Below are positions 45,215 to 53,956 of a stretch of 64,000 bases of DNA, piece after piece. This DNA comes from Mesorhizobium sp. Root552 (lineage in GTDB: Bacteria > Pseudomonadota > Alphaproteobacteria > Rhizobiales > Rhizobiaceae). The position numbers were made by a program, and so were the translations under genes. Below the pieces are notes generated by a model. That model saw nothing but the letters and a program-made list of their open reading frames with translations, made no database searches and had not been told where the DNA came from. Location: positions 1 to 64,000 of the forward strand of contig NZ_LMFV01000002.1 of assembly GCF_001427285.1 (NCBI RefSeq), read 5' to 3'. Every line of letters starts with the position of its first letter. Position 1 is the first letter of the stretch.

Positions 45215-45841
45215 ATGCGAAAACTGCTGCTCGTGACTGCCCTGACCCTTGCTGCCGGCGGCGCGGCATTTGCCCAGGACACTTCGATGAGTTTCTTCGT
45301 GACCAGCGCCGGCTCCGGCAAAGGTGCCGACCTCGGTGGCCTCGCCGGCGCTGATGCACATTGCGCGTCGCTTGCGGAAGCCGCCGGTGTGACCGGCAAG
45401 ACATGGCATGCCTATCTGTCCACGAAAGACGCCGACGCCCGCGACCGCATCGGCGCTGGCCCCTGGTTCAATGCCAAGGGCGAAAAGATCGCCGACGATG
45501 CCGCCAGCCTGCATGGCGACGCCAACAACCTGACCAAACAGACAGCGCTCGATGAAAAGGGCGAGGTCATCAACGGGCGGGGCGACACGCCCAACCGCCA
45601 CGACATCCTTACCGGCTCCAACCCGGACGGAACAAAAGTTGCCGACAAGACCTGCGGCGACTGGACGATGAGCGGCGCGGAAGGGGTCGCGATGATGGGC
45701 CATTCCGACCGCACCGGCCTTGACGACTCGGCGGCAGCCAAGTCGTGGAACTCCTCGCATGGCTCGCGCGGCGGATGCAGCCAGGAAGCACTGAAGGGCA
45801 CCGGTGGCGACGGCCTGTTCTACTGCTTCGTGGCCAATTAG
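45215..45841 (+). CDS. secreted lectin-like protein
   Basis: 208 aa. Residues 1-20 form a signal peptide cut after AFA. The mature part has GADAHCASLAEAAGVTGKTWHAYLS, a pattern shared with endostatin-like/C-type-lectin-like bacterial proteins, and CGDWTMSG plus GLFYCFVAN near the end with spaced cysteines that may form disulfides. Such proteins bind ligands in the periplasm or outside the cell. The ATG has an AGCTGGAGG ribosome-binding site. No ligand can be named. Confidence 0.72.
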   Translation: MRKLLLVTALTLAAGGAAFAQDTSMSFFVTSAGSGKGADLGGLAGADAHCASLAEAAGVTGKTWHAYLSTKDADARDRIGAGPWFNAKGEKIADDAASLHGDANNLTKQTALDEKGEVINGRGDTPNRHDILTGSNPDGTKVADKTCGDWTMSGAEGVAMMGHSDRTGLDDSAAAKSWNSSHGSRGGCSQEALKGTGGDGLFYCFVAN

Positions 45842-45898
45842 GCTCGGACAACGCCGTGCCTGTCACGGCGCGGCCATGATTGCATTCCAGATATTTGC

Positions 45899-45930
45899 AA
45901 GGGCGGGCCGGTTTCCGGTTCGCCCTTTTT
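45899..45930 (+). terminator. terminator after the lectin-like gene
   Basis: AAGGGCG...CCGG-TTT-CCGG...CGCCCTTTTT makes a long stem with a T run, 57 bp after the stop. Confidence 0.8.
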
Positions 45931-46019
45931 GCTGGCGCAGGGCCTTCGCCCATGCGCTTGAGAACAGGTAAGCCGGACAGCCACGGCTGGTCCGGCCGGA
46001 ATGCAAAGCGAGAATTTTG

Positions 46020-46250
46020 ATGTCTGCGACAGTAGCGATGGTCTGGTACATGGTGGTGGCCGGACCGCAAGGCGGCATGGTCGTGTTGCCGACCGCCTTC
46101 GATACCCACGACCAGTGCAATGGTGCGATCACCGAATACCAGAAGCAGCCCGCTCCGGCCGGCTGGTCCGTCCAGTGCATTCCGGGCGCTTCGCCCTATG
46201 CCGACGACCTCGGCGATGACGAGCCGTCAGCGGCGGAGCCCGCCCAGTAG
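46020..46250 (+). CDS. small hypothetical protein, 76 aa
   Basis: ATG at 46020 follows AGCGAG. The N-terminus (SATVAMVWYMVVAGPQGGMVVL) is hydrophobic and may be a signal anchor. The rest contains two cysteines spaced 19 residues apart (QCNGAI and QCIPGA) and a short acidic end. I do not recognise a family, though a similar small protein is recalled from related rhizobia. It is convergent with the OsmC gene, 23 bp away. Confidence 0.5.
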   Translation: MSATVAMVWYMVVAGPQGGMVVLPTAFDTHDQCNGAITEYQKQPAPAGWSVQCIPGASPYADDLGDDEPSAAEPAQ

Positions 46251-46273
46251 AGCTTCAGGCGCGAACGACTGCG

Positions 46274-46780
46274 TCAACGCGCGGCGCTAACGCTCAATTC
46301 CGGCCGGGAATTGAGCGTCTGGAACACCACGCAATAGCGCTCGGTCAGCTTCAGCAATGCGTCGATGCGTTCCTGCGGTTCATCGGTGTCGAGGCGGAAT
46401 GCCAGCCGGATGGCGCGAAAGCCGACCGGCGCATCCTTGGCGACGCCCAGCGTGCCGCGAAAATCGAGGTCGCCTTCCGCTTCCACGGTCGCTGCGCCGA
46501 GGCGGAACTCCAGCGCTGTCGCAACAGCCTTCAGCGTTACGCCCGCGCAAGCGACCAGCGCTTCGAGCAGCATGTCGCCGGAGCAAAGCTCCAGCCCTGA
46601 GCCGCCGGTAGCCGGGTGCAGGCCTGCAACGGCAAGCGCCCTGCCCGTCTCCACCTTGCAGGCTATCGACTGATCGTCGAGTGCGCCCCTGGCGCGCAAG
46701 GTGATTACCGCCCGCGCAGCATCTTCGCGATAAGCGTCCTTGAGCGGCGATTGCATGGCTTTCAGTTCGGCGGCGTCCAT
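46274..46780 (-). CDS. OsmC family peroxiredoxin-like protein
   Basis: 168 aa. The two family cysteines are Cys78 in EALVACAGVTL and Cys150 in ERYCVVFQTL, which form the peroxidatic pair of OsmC/Ohr proteins. The chain has the length of the OsmC subgroup. It should reduce organic hydroperoxides in the cytoplasm. It is transcribed alone, away from the EamA genes. Confidence 0.82.
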   Translation of the reverse strand: MDAAELKAMQSPLKDAYREDAARAVITLRARGALDDQSIACKVETGRALAVAGLHPATGGSGLELCSGDMLLEALVACAGVTLKAVATALEFRLGAATVEAEGDLDFRGTLGVAKDAPVGFRAIRLAFRLDTDEPQERIDALLKLTERYCVVFQTLNSRPELSVSAAR

Positions 46781-46964
46781 TGTTCACTCCTGCATGGGGG
46801 CACATTACTACGCATCGCCTCTCACCTATACGGCAATGTCGGGTTGCCCTGAGCCAAAGCATGGCTGGCCCTGGCACAGCAGTTCGAGACATGCACATCG
46901 TGTAGCTTGGGACCGCCCGATCGAGCCGGTTTCCCGGCAATGCAAATAAGGGCCGGGAGATCGC

Positions 46965-47849
46965 ATGACCAACGTCGCCGTTCTGGAGTCGCGTCAAAGC
47001 GTGCTGGCCGGCATTTTGCTGACCAGCCTGGCCTACCTGTTCTTCTCCAGCCAGGACGCGGCCATCAAGCTTCTCGTCACCGAGATTACCGTCTGGCAGA
47101 TCCTGTTTTTCCGCAGCGTCACGGTCCTGGCCGGCTGCGGCCTCATTGGCGGAGCAAAGATCTACGGCGAGGCGGCCCGCTCGCCCATCGTCAAGGCGAT
47201 GTTGTTGCGCAGCTTCCTCACCCTCATTGCCTGGCTGTGCTATTACACGGCGGCAAAGCACCTGCAGTTGGCCGAGCTGACGACAATCTATTTCGCCGCT
47301 CCCATCATCGTTACCGTGCTGTCGATCTTCCTTCTGGGCGAGAAGGTTCCGGCCTTTCGCTGGGCCGCAGTGCTGCTGGGCTTCGCCGGCGTGTTCATTG
47401 CCTGCGACCCCACTCGGCTCGGCTTCTCCATCCCGGTCCTGCTTGTGTTGACCGCTGCCTTCTTCTGGGGCCTGGCCATCGTGCTGCTGCGAAAAATTGC
47501 CCTGCAGGAGCGCACGCTGATCCAGCTCATCCTCAACAACGCGTTTTTCCTCGTCATTGCCGGAATTCCATTGCTGCATTTCTGGCGCACGCCGGACCCG
47601 GCGGCTCTCGCGCTGCTGATCGGCGTGGGCGTGCTTGGCGGCTCCGCCCAGTTCCTGCTGTTCGAGGGCATGAAAAAGGCCGCAGCCTCCATCATCGCCC
47701 CGTTCGAATACACCTCTCTGGTGTGGGCTTTCGCGCTCGGCTTCATCATCTGGGGCGACGTGCCGAGAACCGAGGTCTTCATTGGCGCTGCGCTTATCGT
47801 CTGCGCCGGCTTGATTGTTGTCGCCAGCGAGCGGCTGCGCAAATCCTGA
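46965..47849 (+). CDS. EamA/DMT superfamily transporter
   Basis: 294 aa with ten membrane segments in two EamA halves; the second half begins near LVLTAAFFWGLAIVLLRK. The block LAELTTIYFAAPIIVTVLSIFLLGEKV is typical of metabolite exporters of the drug/metabolite family. It is followed, after 56 bp, by a second EamA gene that is not a close copy. The substrate is unknown. Confidence 0.85.
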   Translation: MTNVAVLESRQSVLAGILLTSLAYLFFSSQDAAIKLLVTEITVWQILFFRSVTVLAGCGLIGGAKIYGEAARSPIVKAMLLRSFLTLIAWLCYYTAAKHLQLAELTTIYFAAPIIVTVLSIFLLGEKVPAFRWAAVLLGFAGVFIACDPTRLGFSIPVLLVLTAAFFWGLAIVLLRKIALQERTLIQLILNNAFFLVIAGIPLLHFWRTPDPAALALLIGVGVLGGSAQFLLFEGMKKAAASIIAPFEYTSLVWAFALGFIIWGDVPRTEVFIGAALIVCAGLIVVASERLRKS

Positions 47850-47905
47850 CAGAAGGGTGTCAGCACGATTGCGATACGGTCGGGCATAGCGAGAGACAAT
47901 CGACA

Positions 47906-48808
47906 ATGGAAAACAGCAGAGCCTCAGCCGAACATATACTGGGCATATGCCTGGTCGCCGGCTCGGCTGCTGTTTTCGGCCTGGCCGGCGTGCTCACCAA
48001 GTCGATCGAAACCGATCCGTTGACCATCAACTGCTGGCGCGGTTTCGTCGGCGGGTTGCTGGTAACCGCCTATGTGCTTTACCGGCGCGCGCGGTCGGAC
48101 AAACCCGATTCCTCGTTGCGCCTCGGCTGGCGGGGGTGGCTCATGGCAACCATCGGCGCTGCCGCCAGCGTGGCCTTTATCGCTGCCTTCAAGAACACCT
48201 ATGTCGCCAATGTGGCCATCATCTACGCCACAGCGCCCTTCGTTGCTGCCCTGTTCGGCTGGATGATCGTCCGCGAATATCCGCGCCGGCTGACCATGAT
48301 AGCCGCCGCCCTTTCGCTGGCTGGCGTCACCGTCATGGTCACCTCGACCATCGGTGCCGGACATCCGTTCGGAGACGGGCTAGCGTTGTTGATGACACTC
48401 GGAAGCGCGCTCTACATGGTGCTGATCCGCAAGTTCCGCGACACGCCAGTGGTGTGGGCAGGCGCCGTTTCGGCCTTCATGCTGTTCGCGCTCGGCTGGT
48501 TCGTGACCGATCCACTGGCGATTTCGATGCGCGATGCGTATCTGCTTGCCGCCTTCGGAGCATCGTTCGCCCTTGCCTCGATCATGTGGACGGAAGGCGC
48601 GCGGCTCATTCCTGCAGCCGAGTCAGGACTTCTCGGCTCAGCGGAAGTGCCGTTCGCGATCCTGTTTGCCTGGCTCTTCCTCACCGAAATACCGCCGATG
48701 GCGAGTTTCATCGGCGGCGCCATCGTGCTTGTCGCCGTTTTCGTCCATGCCGGTTATGACTGGCGCAGCGCACGCAGGACACCTGTCGTGCTTTCGCCGG
48801 AAATCTGA
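47906..48808 (+). CDS. EamA/DMT superfamily transporter
   Basis: 300 aa from ATG 47906, ten membrane segments. The motif NVAIIYATAPFVAALFGWMIV and, in the second half, AAESGLLGSAEVPFAILFAWLFL are standard for EamA. It lies 56 bp downstream of another EamA gene and is closed by a terminator at 48895. An in-frame extension far upstream overlaps the previous gene and is not used. Confidence 0.85.
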   Translation: MENSRASAEHILGICLVAGSAAVFGLAGVLTKSIETDPLTINCWRGFVGGLLVTAYVLYRRARSDKPDSSLRLGWRGWLMATIGAAASVAFIAAFKNTYVANVAIIYATAPFVAALFGWMIVREYPRRLTMIAAALSLAGVTVMVTSTIGAGHPFGDGLALLMTLGSALYMVLIRKFRDTPVVWAGAVSAFMLFALGWFVTDPLAISMRDAYLLAAFGASFALASIMWTEGARLIPAAESGLLGSAEVPFAILFAWLFLTEIPPMASFIGGAIVLVAVFVHAGYDWRSARRTPVVLSPEI

Positions 48809-48894
48809 TTTTTTGCGGAACCTTTCCCACGCGAATGCATTGTTGGTGCGACGGGCGTCCCCAAGTCCCCCAAACCCCTGCCCGTCCTCTTTCA

Positions 48895-48920
48895 AAGCCG
48901 GCCTCAAAGCCGGCTTTTTC
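48895..48920 (+). terminator. terminator after the EamA pair
   Basis: AAAGCCGG...CCGGCTTTTT forms an 8-bp stem with a T run, about 87 bp past the stop. The gap up to 49071 otherwise holds nothing I can name. Confidence 0.8.
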
Positions 48921-49071
48921 TTTCGACCGCAGCCATCGAAGGCCAGATTTGGAAAATCGAGCCTTTTCAGATGCCTAATCCTTTTGGTTGACGCCGACAT
49001 GACTTTCGTTACCCTTCGCATCGAAACGGCCGGGAAGAGCCGTGCACGCACATTTAGGGAGTGATGTCCGC

Positions 49072-51300
49072 ATGGTCCTGACCTTGGCGTTGCTCGCTGG
49101 TATAGCCGTTGCCTGGCTACTGATCGGCACCATCGAAAAAGTGCGGTTCGGCCTCAGCCTCGCGCAGTCGCTGCTCTACGTGCCGTTCAAGCTCGCCTAC
49201 CGGATAGACGACGACCGCATCAAAGCGGCCCGCAATGCCGATGCACCGGTGATCTACCTCGTTACCCATCAGTCCCGCATCGATCCCGCGCTGATGCTTT
49301 CCCTGCTGCCGGACAGCACATTGCACATCCTGGATCCGGCGTCGGCAAAGTCATACTGGCTCGAGCCGTGGCGGGAACTGGCACGCACGATTGCCTTCAA
49401 CGCCGAGCACGTGTTCGTCAGCCGCCGGCTGGTTCGTGTCCTGAAAGGCAAGGGACGGCTTGCAGTCTACATTCCGGAGGCCGTCGAACCGGACGTCAAA
49501 TCATTTCGCCTCTATCGCGCCATTTCGCGCATTGCGCTGCAGTCGGACGCGCGCATCGTGCCGATTTTCGTTGGCGGCTCACGCAACCTACCCTTTTCCA
49601 TGACCGAGTCCGCCAAGGCCCCGCGCCATTGGTTTCCCGCCCTTTCCATCTCGGTTCTGGAGCCGATGTCTGTTTCGGAACTGCTGGCGCAGACGACCGA
49701 TCCGTCAGGCAGTTCGGCAAACGCCCTGTTCGACCGGGTAGCCGAGGCGCGCTTTTCGGCTACCAATCCAAACCGCAGCCTGTTCCAGGCCGTTCGCGAT
49801 GCCGCCCATCGCGTTGGCGCGAGTTATCCTATCGTGGAGGATGTCGTCAGTGGCGCGCTGACCTACCGCAAGCTTCTCATTGGGGCACGAGTTCTGGGTC
49901 GCCGCTTCATGCAGGTCAGTGCGCCGGGCGAGCCTGTCGGCGTCATGCTGCCCAATACAAATGGCGTCGTGCTTTCGCTGCTCGGCCTCTCCTCTGCGGG
50001 CCAGGTCGCGGCAATGATCAACTACACCGCCGGGCCGGCAAGCGTCACTGCCGCAATCCGGACAGCTGTGATCCATACCGTCATCTCCTCACATGCTTTC
50101 GTGGAAAAGGCTGGCCTTGCCGACATCGTTGCCGCCATCGAGGAAGGCGGCGCGAAACTCTTGTGGCTGGAGGACATAAGGTCCGAAGTTTCCGGCTTCG
50201 AAAAGCTCACCGCAGCACTTATGTGGCAAAGGCCGCTTCATGTGCAGGACGCGAAAAAACCCGCCGTCATCCTGTTCACGTCCGGTTCCGAGGGAACGCC
50301 GAAGGCCGTCGTCCTGTCTCACCGCAATCTCGTTGCCAACGCCATGCAGGCGGAAGCGCGCATCAGTGTTTCGCCGGCGGACACGCTGCTCAATGTATTG
50401 CCGGTGTTCCACTCGTTCGGACTGACTGGCGGCACCATCCTGCCTCTGGTCGCCGGCATCAAGCTGTTCCTCTATCCCTCGCCGCTGCACTACAAGATCA
50501 TCCCCGAAATCGCCCGCAAGGTCCGCCCGACGGTGATGTTCGGGACCGACACATTCCTCGCCAACTATGCCCGCAACGCCAAGGACGACGATTTTTCCAG
50601 CCTGCGCTTTGTCGTGGCGGGAGCGGAAGCCGTGAAGCCGGAAACCCGGCGCGTCTGGCGCGAACGATTCCAGACGGAGATCGTCGAAGGCTACGGCTTG
50701 ACCGAAGCTGCGCCTGTGGTTGCGGTCAATTCTGCCATTCATGGCCGCGAAGGCACGGTCGGCCGACTTCTGCCCGCCATGCGCATGCGGCTCGAACCGG
50801 TAGAAGGCATTGCCGAAGGCGGCCGCCTCTGGATAACCGGCCCGAACCTGATGATGGGTTACATGACCGCCGACCGGCCCGGCGAACTGCAACCTGTTTC
50901 CGAAGGTTGGCACGACACCGGCGACATCGTTTCGGTCGACCGCGAAGGCTTCATCACCATAAGCGGCCGCGCCAAGCGCTTCGCCAAGGTGGCCGGCGAG
51001 ATGGTTTCGCTGGGCGCCGTGGAAATGCTGGTTCAATCCCTGTGGCCGGAAGAACACCACGCGGCTGTCTCGGTACCTGACAAGCGGCGCGGCGAGCGCA
51101 TCGTACTGGTGACGACGGCGGCAGATGCCAGTCCCGAAGCCTTGCGTCAATACGGCAGGAAGGCAGGAGCCGCCGAACTCGCGGTCCCAGCCGACATCAT
51201 CAAGGTCAAGGAGATCCCGGTCCTCGGCTCGGGCAAGACCGACTACATTTCGGCGCGCCGGCTGGCACTCGATCACCTGGGCCTGAGTGCCGCAGCCTAG
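49072..51300 (+). CDS. Aas-like acyltransferase / acyl-ACP synthetase fusion
   Basis: 742 aa from ATG 49072; a GTG 30 bp upstream is an alternative. One N-terminal membrane segment (VLTLALLAGIAVAWLLIG) is followed by a PlsC-type acyltransferase domain with THQSRIDPAL (the HX4D motif) and, from about residue 230, an AMP-binding domain with VILFTSGSEGTPKAVVLSHRN and EGYGLTEAAPVV. Aas activates a fatty acid on ACP and re-acylates lysophosphatidylethanolamine. It is convergent with pssA and psd, consistent with phospholipid turnover. Confidence 0.85.
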   Translation: MVLTLALLAGIAVAWLLIGTIEKVRFGLSLAQSLLYVPFKLAYRIDDDRIKAARNADAPVIYLVTHQSRIDPALMLSLLPDSTLHILDPASAKSYWLEPWRELARTIAFNAEHVFVSRRLVRVLKGKGRLAVYIPEAVEPDVKSFRLYRAISRIALQSDARIVPIFVGGSRNLPFSMTESAKAPRHWFPALSISVLEPMSVSELLAQTTDPSGSSANALFDRVAEARFSATNPNRSLFQAVRDAAHRVGASYPIVEDVVSGALTYRKLLIGARVLGRRFMQVSAPGEPVGVMLPNTNGVVLSLLGLSSAGQVAAMINYTAGPASVTAAIRTAVIHTVISSHAFVEKAGLADIVAAIEEGGAKLLWLEDIRSEVSGFEKLTAALMWQRPLHVQDAKKPAVILFTSGSEGTPKAVVLSHRNLVANAMQAEARISVSPADTLLNVLPVFHSFGLTGGTILPLVAGIKLFLYPSPLHYKIIPEIARKVRPTVMFGTDTFLANYARNAKDDDFSSLRFVVAGAEAVKPETRRVWRERFQTEIVEGYGLTEAAPVVAVNSAIHGREGTVGRLLPAMRMRLEPVEGIAEGGRLWITGPNLMMGYMTADRPGELQPVSEGWHDTGDIVSVDREGFITISGRAKRFAKVAGEMVSLGAVEMLVQSLWPEEHHAAVSVPDKRRGERIVLVTTAADASPEALRQYGRKAGAAELAVPADIIKVKEIPVLGSGKTDYISARRLALDHLGLSAAA

Positions 51301-51319
51301 GCCATGCGGTTCTCATGAT

Positions 51320-51341
51320 TTGAATCGGAAAACCGATTCAA
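51320..51341. terminator. hairpin between convergent aas-like gene and pssA
   Basis: TTGAATCGG-AAAA-CCGATTCAA is a perfect 9-bp stem with a 4-base loop. It sits between two convergent genes. It has no T run, so termination is a guess. Confidence 0.45.
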
Positions 51342-51395
51342 GACATTGTTTTCGCTCAGCTAAGATTTGGGAACCCGCCGCTTTGTCCGGGTCGA

Positions 51396-52220
51396 TCATT
51401 CCGTCGAGCGCGCATCCACGTCCGGCGGCAGTTCGGCCTCCCCTTCCTTCTTGGCCCGGCGCGAATAAGCGCGAACGCTGAAGGGCAGGAAAAGCAGGTA
51501 GACACAGACCGAAACGGTCAGCGTGTACCACGGGTAGCTCACCAGAAGCAGGATGTAGAGCACGACAGCGAGGATGACCAACAGCATGCGGTCGCCCGGA
51601 ATCTTCAGGCTCTTGCCCGAATAGACCGGCAGGCGGCTGACCAGCAGGAAGGCAATGATTATCGTAAACGCGGTGCCGATGAAGGCTGCGTATCGGGTCG
51701 GCTCAAGTCCAAGGAACGCCAGGTAAAGCGGCAGCATCACCACCACTGCCCCGGCAGGAGCCGGCACACCGACAAAATATTCTCCCTGCCAGGCGGGGCG
51801 GTCGTGATCCTCCTCCAGCACATTGAACCGTGCCAGCCGCATGCCGCAGGCGATCACGAACAGAAGCGCGGCGATCCAGCCCGGCGACCCGGCCCTGTCG
51901 AGCAGGAATGCATAGAGCACCAGCGCGGGCGCGACGCCGAAATTGATAACATCGGCCAGCGAATCCATCTGCGCGCCGAACTTGGAAGTGGCCTTGAGCA
52001 ACCTTGCCAGCCGGCCATCGACGCCGTCGAGGAAAGCAGCGATCAGGACCATCACGACGGCGGATTCGAAGCGATTCTCGAAAGCAAAACGGATACCCGA
52101 CAGGCCGGCGCACACGGCCAGAAGCGTGACCAGGTTGGGAAACATCATCCGCAATGGGATTTCACGAATGCGTGGCCCACCCGAACCGTGTGCCTCGAAT
52201 TTCTTGAAAGGGGGTGCCAT
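51396..52220 (-). CDS. pssA: CDP-diacylglycerol--serine O-phosphatidyltransferase
   Basis: 274 aa with about eight hydrophobic segments. The CDP-alcohol phosphotransferase motif is intact: DGVDGRLARLL, then G seven residues on, then MDSLADV (D-G-x2-A-R-xn-G-x3-D-x3-D). It makes phosphatidylserine. It starts 8 bp after the psd gene ends, so the two form a phosphatidylethanolamine operon. Confidence 0.93.
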   Translation of the reverse strand: MAPPFKKFEAHGSGGPRIREIPLRMMFPNLVTLLAVCAGLSGIRFAFENRFESAVVMVLIAAFLDGVDGRLARLLKATSKFGAQMDSLADVINFGVAPALVLYAFLLDRAGSPGWIAALLFVIACGMRLARFNVLEEDHDRPAWQGEYFVGVPAPAGAVVVMLPLYLAFLGLEPTRYAAFIGTAFTIIIAFLLVSRLPVYSGKSLKIPGDRMLLVILAVVLYILLLVSYPWYTLTVSVCVYLLFLPFSVRAYSRRAKKEGEAELPPDVDARSTE

Positions 52221-52228
52221 CGAACCGA

Positions 52229-52927
52229 CTACGACACTCGAACCAAGGGGGCAGATGCCGTACCGCCGAACTCGGCGATCACGGTTTCACCCCCAACCGC
52301 CGTCTGGCCGATTGCAACGCGCGGCACCGCACCAGCGGGCAGATAAACGTCAACGCGCGAGCCAAAGCGGATCAGGCCGAAGCGCTCGCCGATGGCAATC
52401 GCGGTGCCGCTTTCAGCCCAGCAGACGATACGGCGCGCGACCAACCCGGCGACCTGCACGGCAGCAACGGTGCCATTGGGGCTGTCGATGACGAGGCCGT
52501 TGCGCTCGTTTTCAGTGCTGGCCTTGTCGAGTTCGGCGTTCAGGAACTGGCCGGGCCGATGCTCGATGCGGCTGATGCGGCCACGCACCGGGGCGCGGTT
52601 CACATGGCAGGAAAACACGTTCATGAACACCGAGATGCGCGTCATTTCCTCGCCGCCGAGGCCAAGTTCGCGCGGCGGAATGGCCGGACCGACAGCAGAC
52701 ACCACACCGTCTGCGGGGCTGATCACCAGCTTGTCATCGACAGGCGTGACACGCTCGGGATCGCGGAAGAAGTAGATGCACCAGGCAGTGAGGATGAGGC
52801 AGATCCAGAACAGGAACGTCGAGAAATAGCCGAGGACAAGCGTCACCGCCGCAAAGATGGCGATGAACGGATAGCCTTCGCGATGGATCGGAACGAACAC
52901 GTTTCGGATCGTATCGGCAAGTTGCAT
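52229..52927 (-). CDS. psd: phosphatidylserine decarboxylase proenzyme
   Basis: 232 aa, the short form usual in alphaproteobacteria. The self-cleavage site is Gly189-Ser190 in [13 protein letters not shown], which yields the pyruvoyl subunit. [13 protein letters not shown] is the conserved membrane/active-site block, and an N-terminal membrane segment is seen. The enzyme makes phosphatidylethanolamine from phosphatidylserine. It is divergent from the chromate-resistance gene across 206 bp. Confidence 0.94.
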   Translation of the reverse strand: MQLADTIRNVFVPIHREGYPFIAIFAAVTLVLGYFSTFLFWICLILTAWCIYFFRDPERVTPVDDKLVISPADGVVSAVGPAIPPRELGLGGEEMTRISVFMNVFSCHVNRAPVRGRISRIEHRPGQFLNAELDKASTENERNGLVIDSPNGTVAAVQVAGLVARRIVCWAESGTAIAIGERFGLIRFGSRVDVYLPAGAVPRVAIGQTAVGGETVIAEFGGTASAPLVRVS

Positions 52928-53020
52928 CGAGTCGGCACCGGGTCCGTTTCAGGTGCGGCCTGTCTAGCGGAAACGATCCCGCGCCGCAACGCGGCAATCG
53001 GACCGACAAAACTCATTCGC

Positions 53021-53081
53021 TTGACAATAACGGTTATCGGCGTGATTGAATCACTTCATGGGGATTGCGATCTCCCCATGA
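53021..53081 (+). promoter_or_regulatory. control region of the chromate-resistance genes
   Basis: TTGACA (53021-53026) is a good -35 box. A perfect palindrome ATAACGGTTAT (53027-53037) lies directly behind it, a second one GTGATTGAATCAC (53042-53054) covers the -10 position, and a hairpin TCATGGGGA/TCCCCATGA follows at 53056-53081. Three dyads in 60 bp between psd and chrB-like point to one or more repressor sites. Confidence 0.5.
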
Positions 53082-53133
53082 GGCTACGGCCCAAGAATCG
53101 CGTCCAGAAACCCGAGAACCGGAAGGACGCGTC

Positions 53134-53955
53134 ATGTCATCTCCAACCACCATTTCCATTGAAAAGCTTGCCCGCCTTGTCGGTACGCCGCATTGCCCCG
53201 CACTCATCGACGTGCGCAACGATGAGGATTTCGCCCTCGATCCAAGGCTGATCCCCGGATCGCAGCGCCGCAGCCATCTCGACGTGCTCGACTGGTCCTC
53301 GCAGTTCGTCGGGCGCTCTGCGATCGTGATTTGCCAGAAGGGATTGAAGCTCAGCCACGGCACGGCGGCCTGGCTGCGCCATCGCGGCATCTCGTCCGAC
53401 AGCCTCGAAGGCGGATTTGAAGCCTGGATCTCAGCCGGACTGCCGGCCGTGCCCCTGGCCAAGCTGCCGAGACTTGACCGCGAAGGCCATACCGTCTGGG
53501 TGACGAGGGCCCGGCCCAAGATCGACCGGATCGCCTGCCCCTGGCTCATTCGCCGCTTTGTCGACCCGGACGCGGTGTTTCTCTATGTCGCACCGTCGGA
53601 GGTTGTGGCTGTCGGAGAGCGCTTCAAGGCGGAGCCATTCGACATAGAAGATGTTTTCTGGAGCCATCGCGGCGAACTGTGCACCTTCGATGTGATGGTC
53701 GAGGAGTTCGGGCTGGCCACCGAACCCTTGCTCCGGCTGGCTGCCATCGTTCGCGCCGCCGACACCGCCAGGCTCGACCTCGCGCCTGAAGCGTCCGGAC
53801 TGCTTGCCGCGTCGCTCGGGCTTTCGCGCATGTATGTGGACGACCTCGAACAGCTTGCAGCCGGTCTTACGCTCTATGACGCGTTCTACAGGTGGTGCAG
53901 GGATGCTACCGAGGAAACGCACAATTGGCCCACGGCCAAGAAGCCGGGAGCGTGA
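53134..53955 (+). CDS. rhodanese-ChrB fusion (sulfurtransferase/chromate resistance protein)
   Basis: 273 aa from ATG 53134 with GGAAGGA. Residues 1-105 are a rhodanese domain with the loop cysteine Cys67 in VICQKGLK. From about residue 115 the Chrome_Resist/ChrB C-terminal domain follows (WVTRARPKIDRIACPWLIRR, then FDVMVEEFGL). In ChrB proteins this part senses or reduces chromate; the usual N-terminal ChrB regulator domain is replaced by the rhodanese. It ends one base before the chrA start, so the two are coupled. Confidence 0.88.
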   Translation: MSSPTTISIEKLARLVGTPHCPALIDVRNDEDFALDPRLIPGSQRRSHLDVLDWSSQFVGRSAIVICQKGLKLSHGTAAWLRHRGISSDSLEGGFEAWISAGLPAVPLAKLPRLDREGHTVWVTRARPKIDRIACPWLIRRFVDPDAVFLYVAPSEVVAVGERFKAEPFDIEDVFWSHRGELCTFDVMVEEFGLATEPLLRLAAIVRAADTARLDLAPEASGLLAASLGLSRMYVDDLEQLAAGLTLYDAFYRWCRDATEETHNWPTAKKPGA

Positions 53956-53956
53956 G

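Noticed and set aside
46380..47906. Long minus-strand frame covering the first EamA gene and part of the OsmC gene
   Set aside because: It is out of frame with the real OsmC gene and opposite a clear membrane protein; charged, repetitive shadow sequence.
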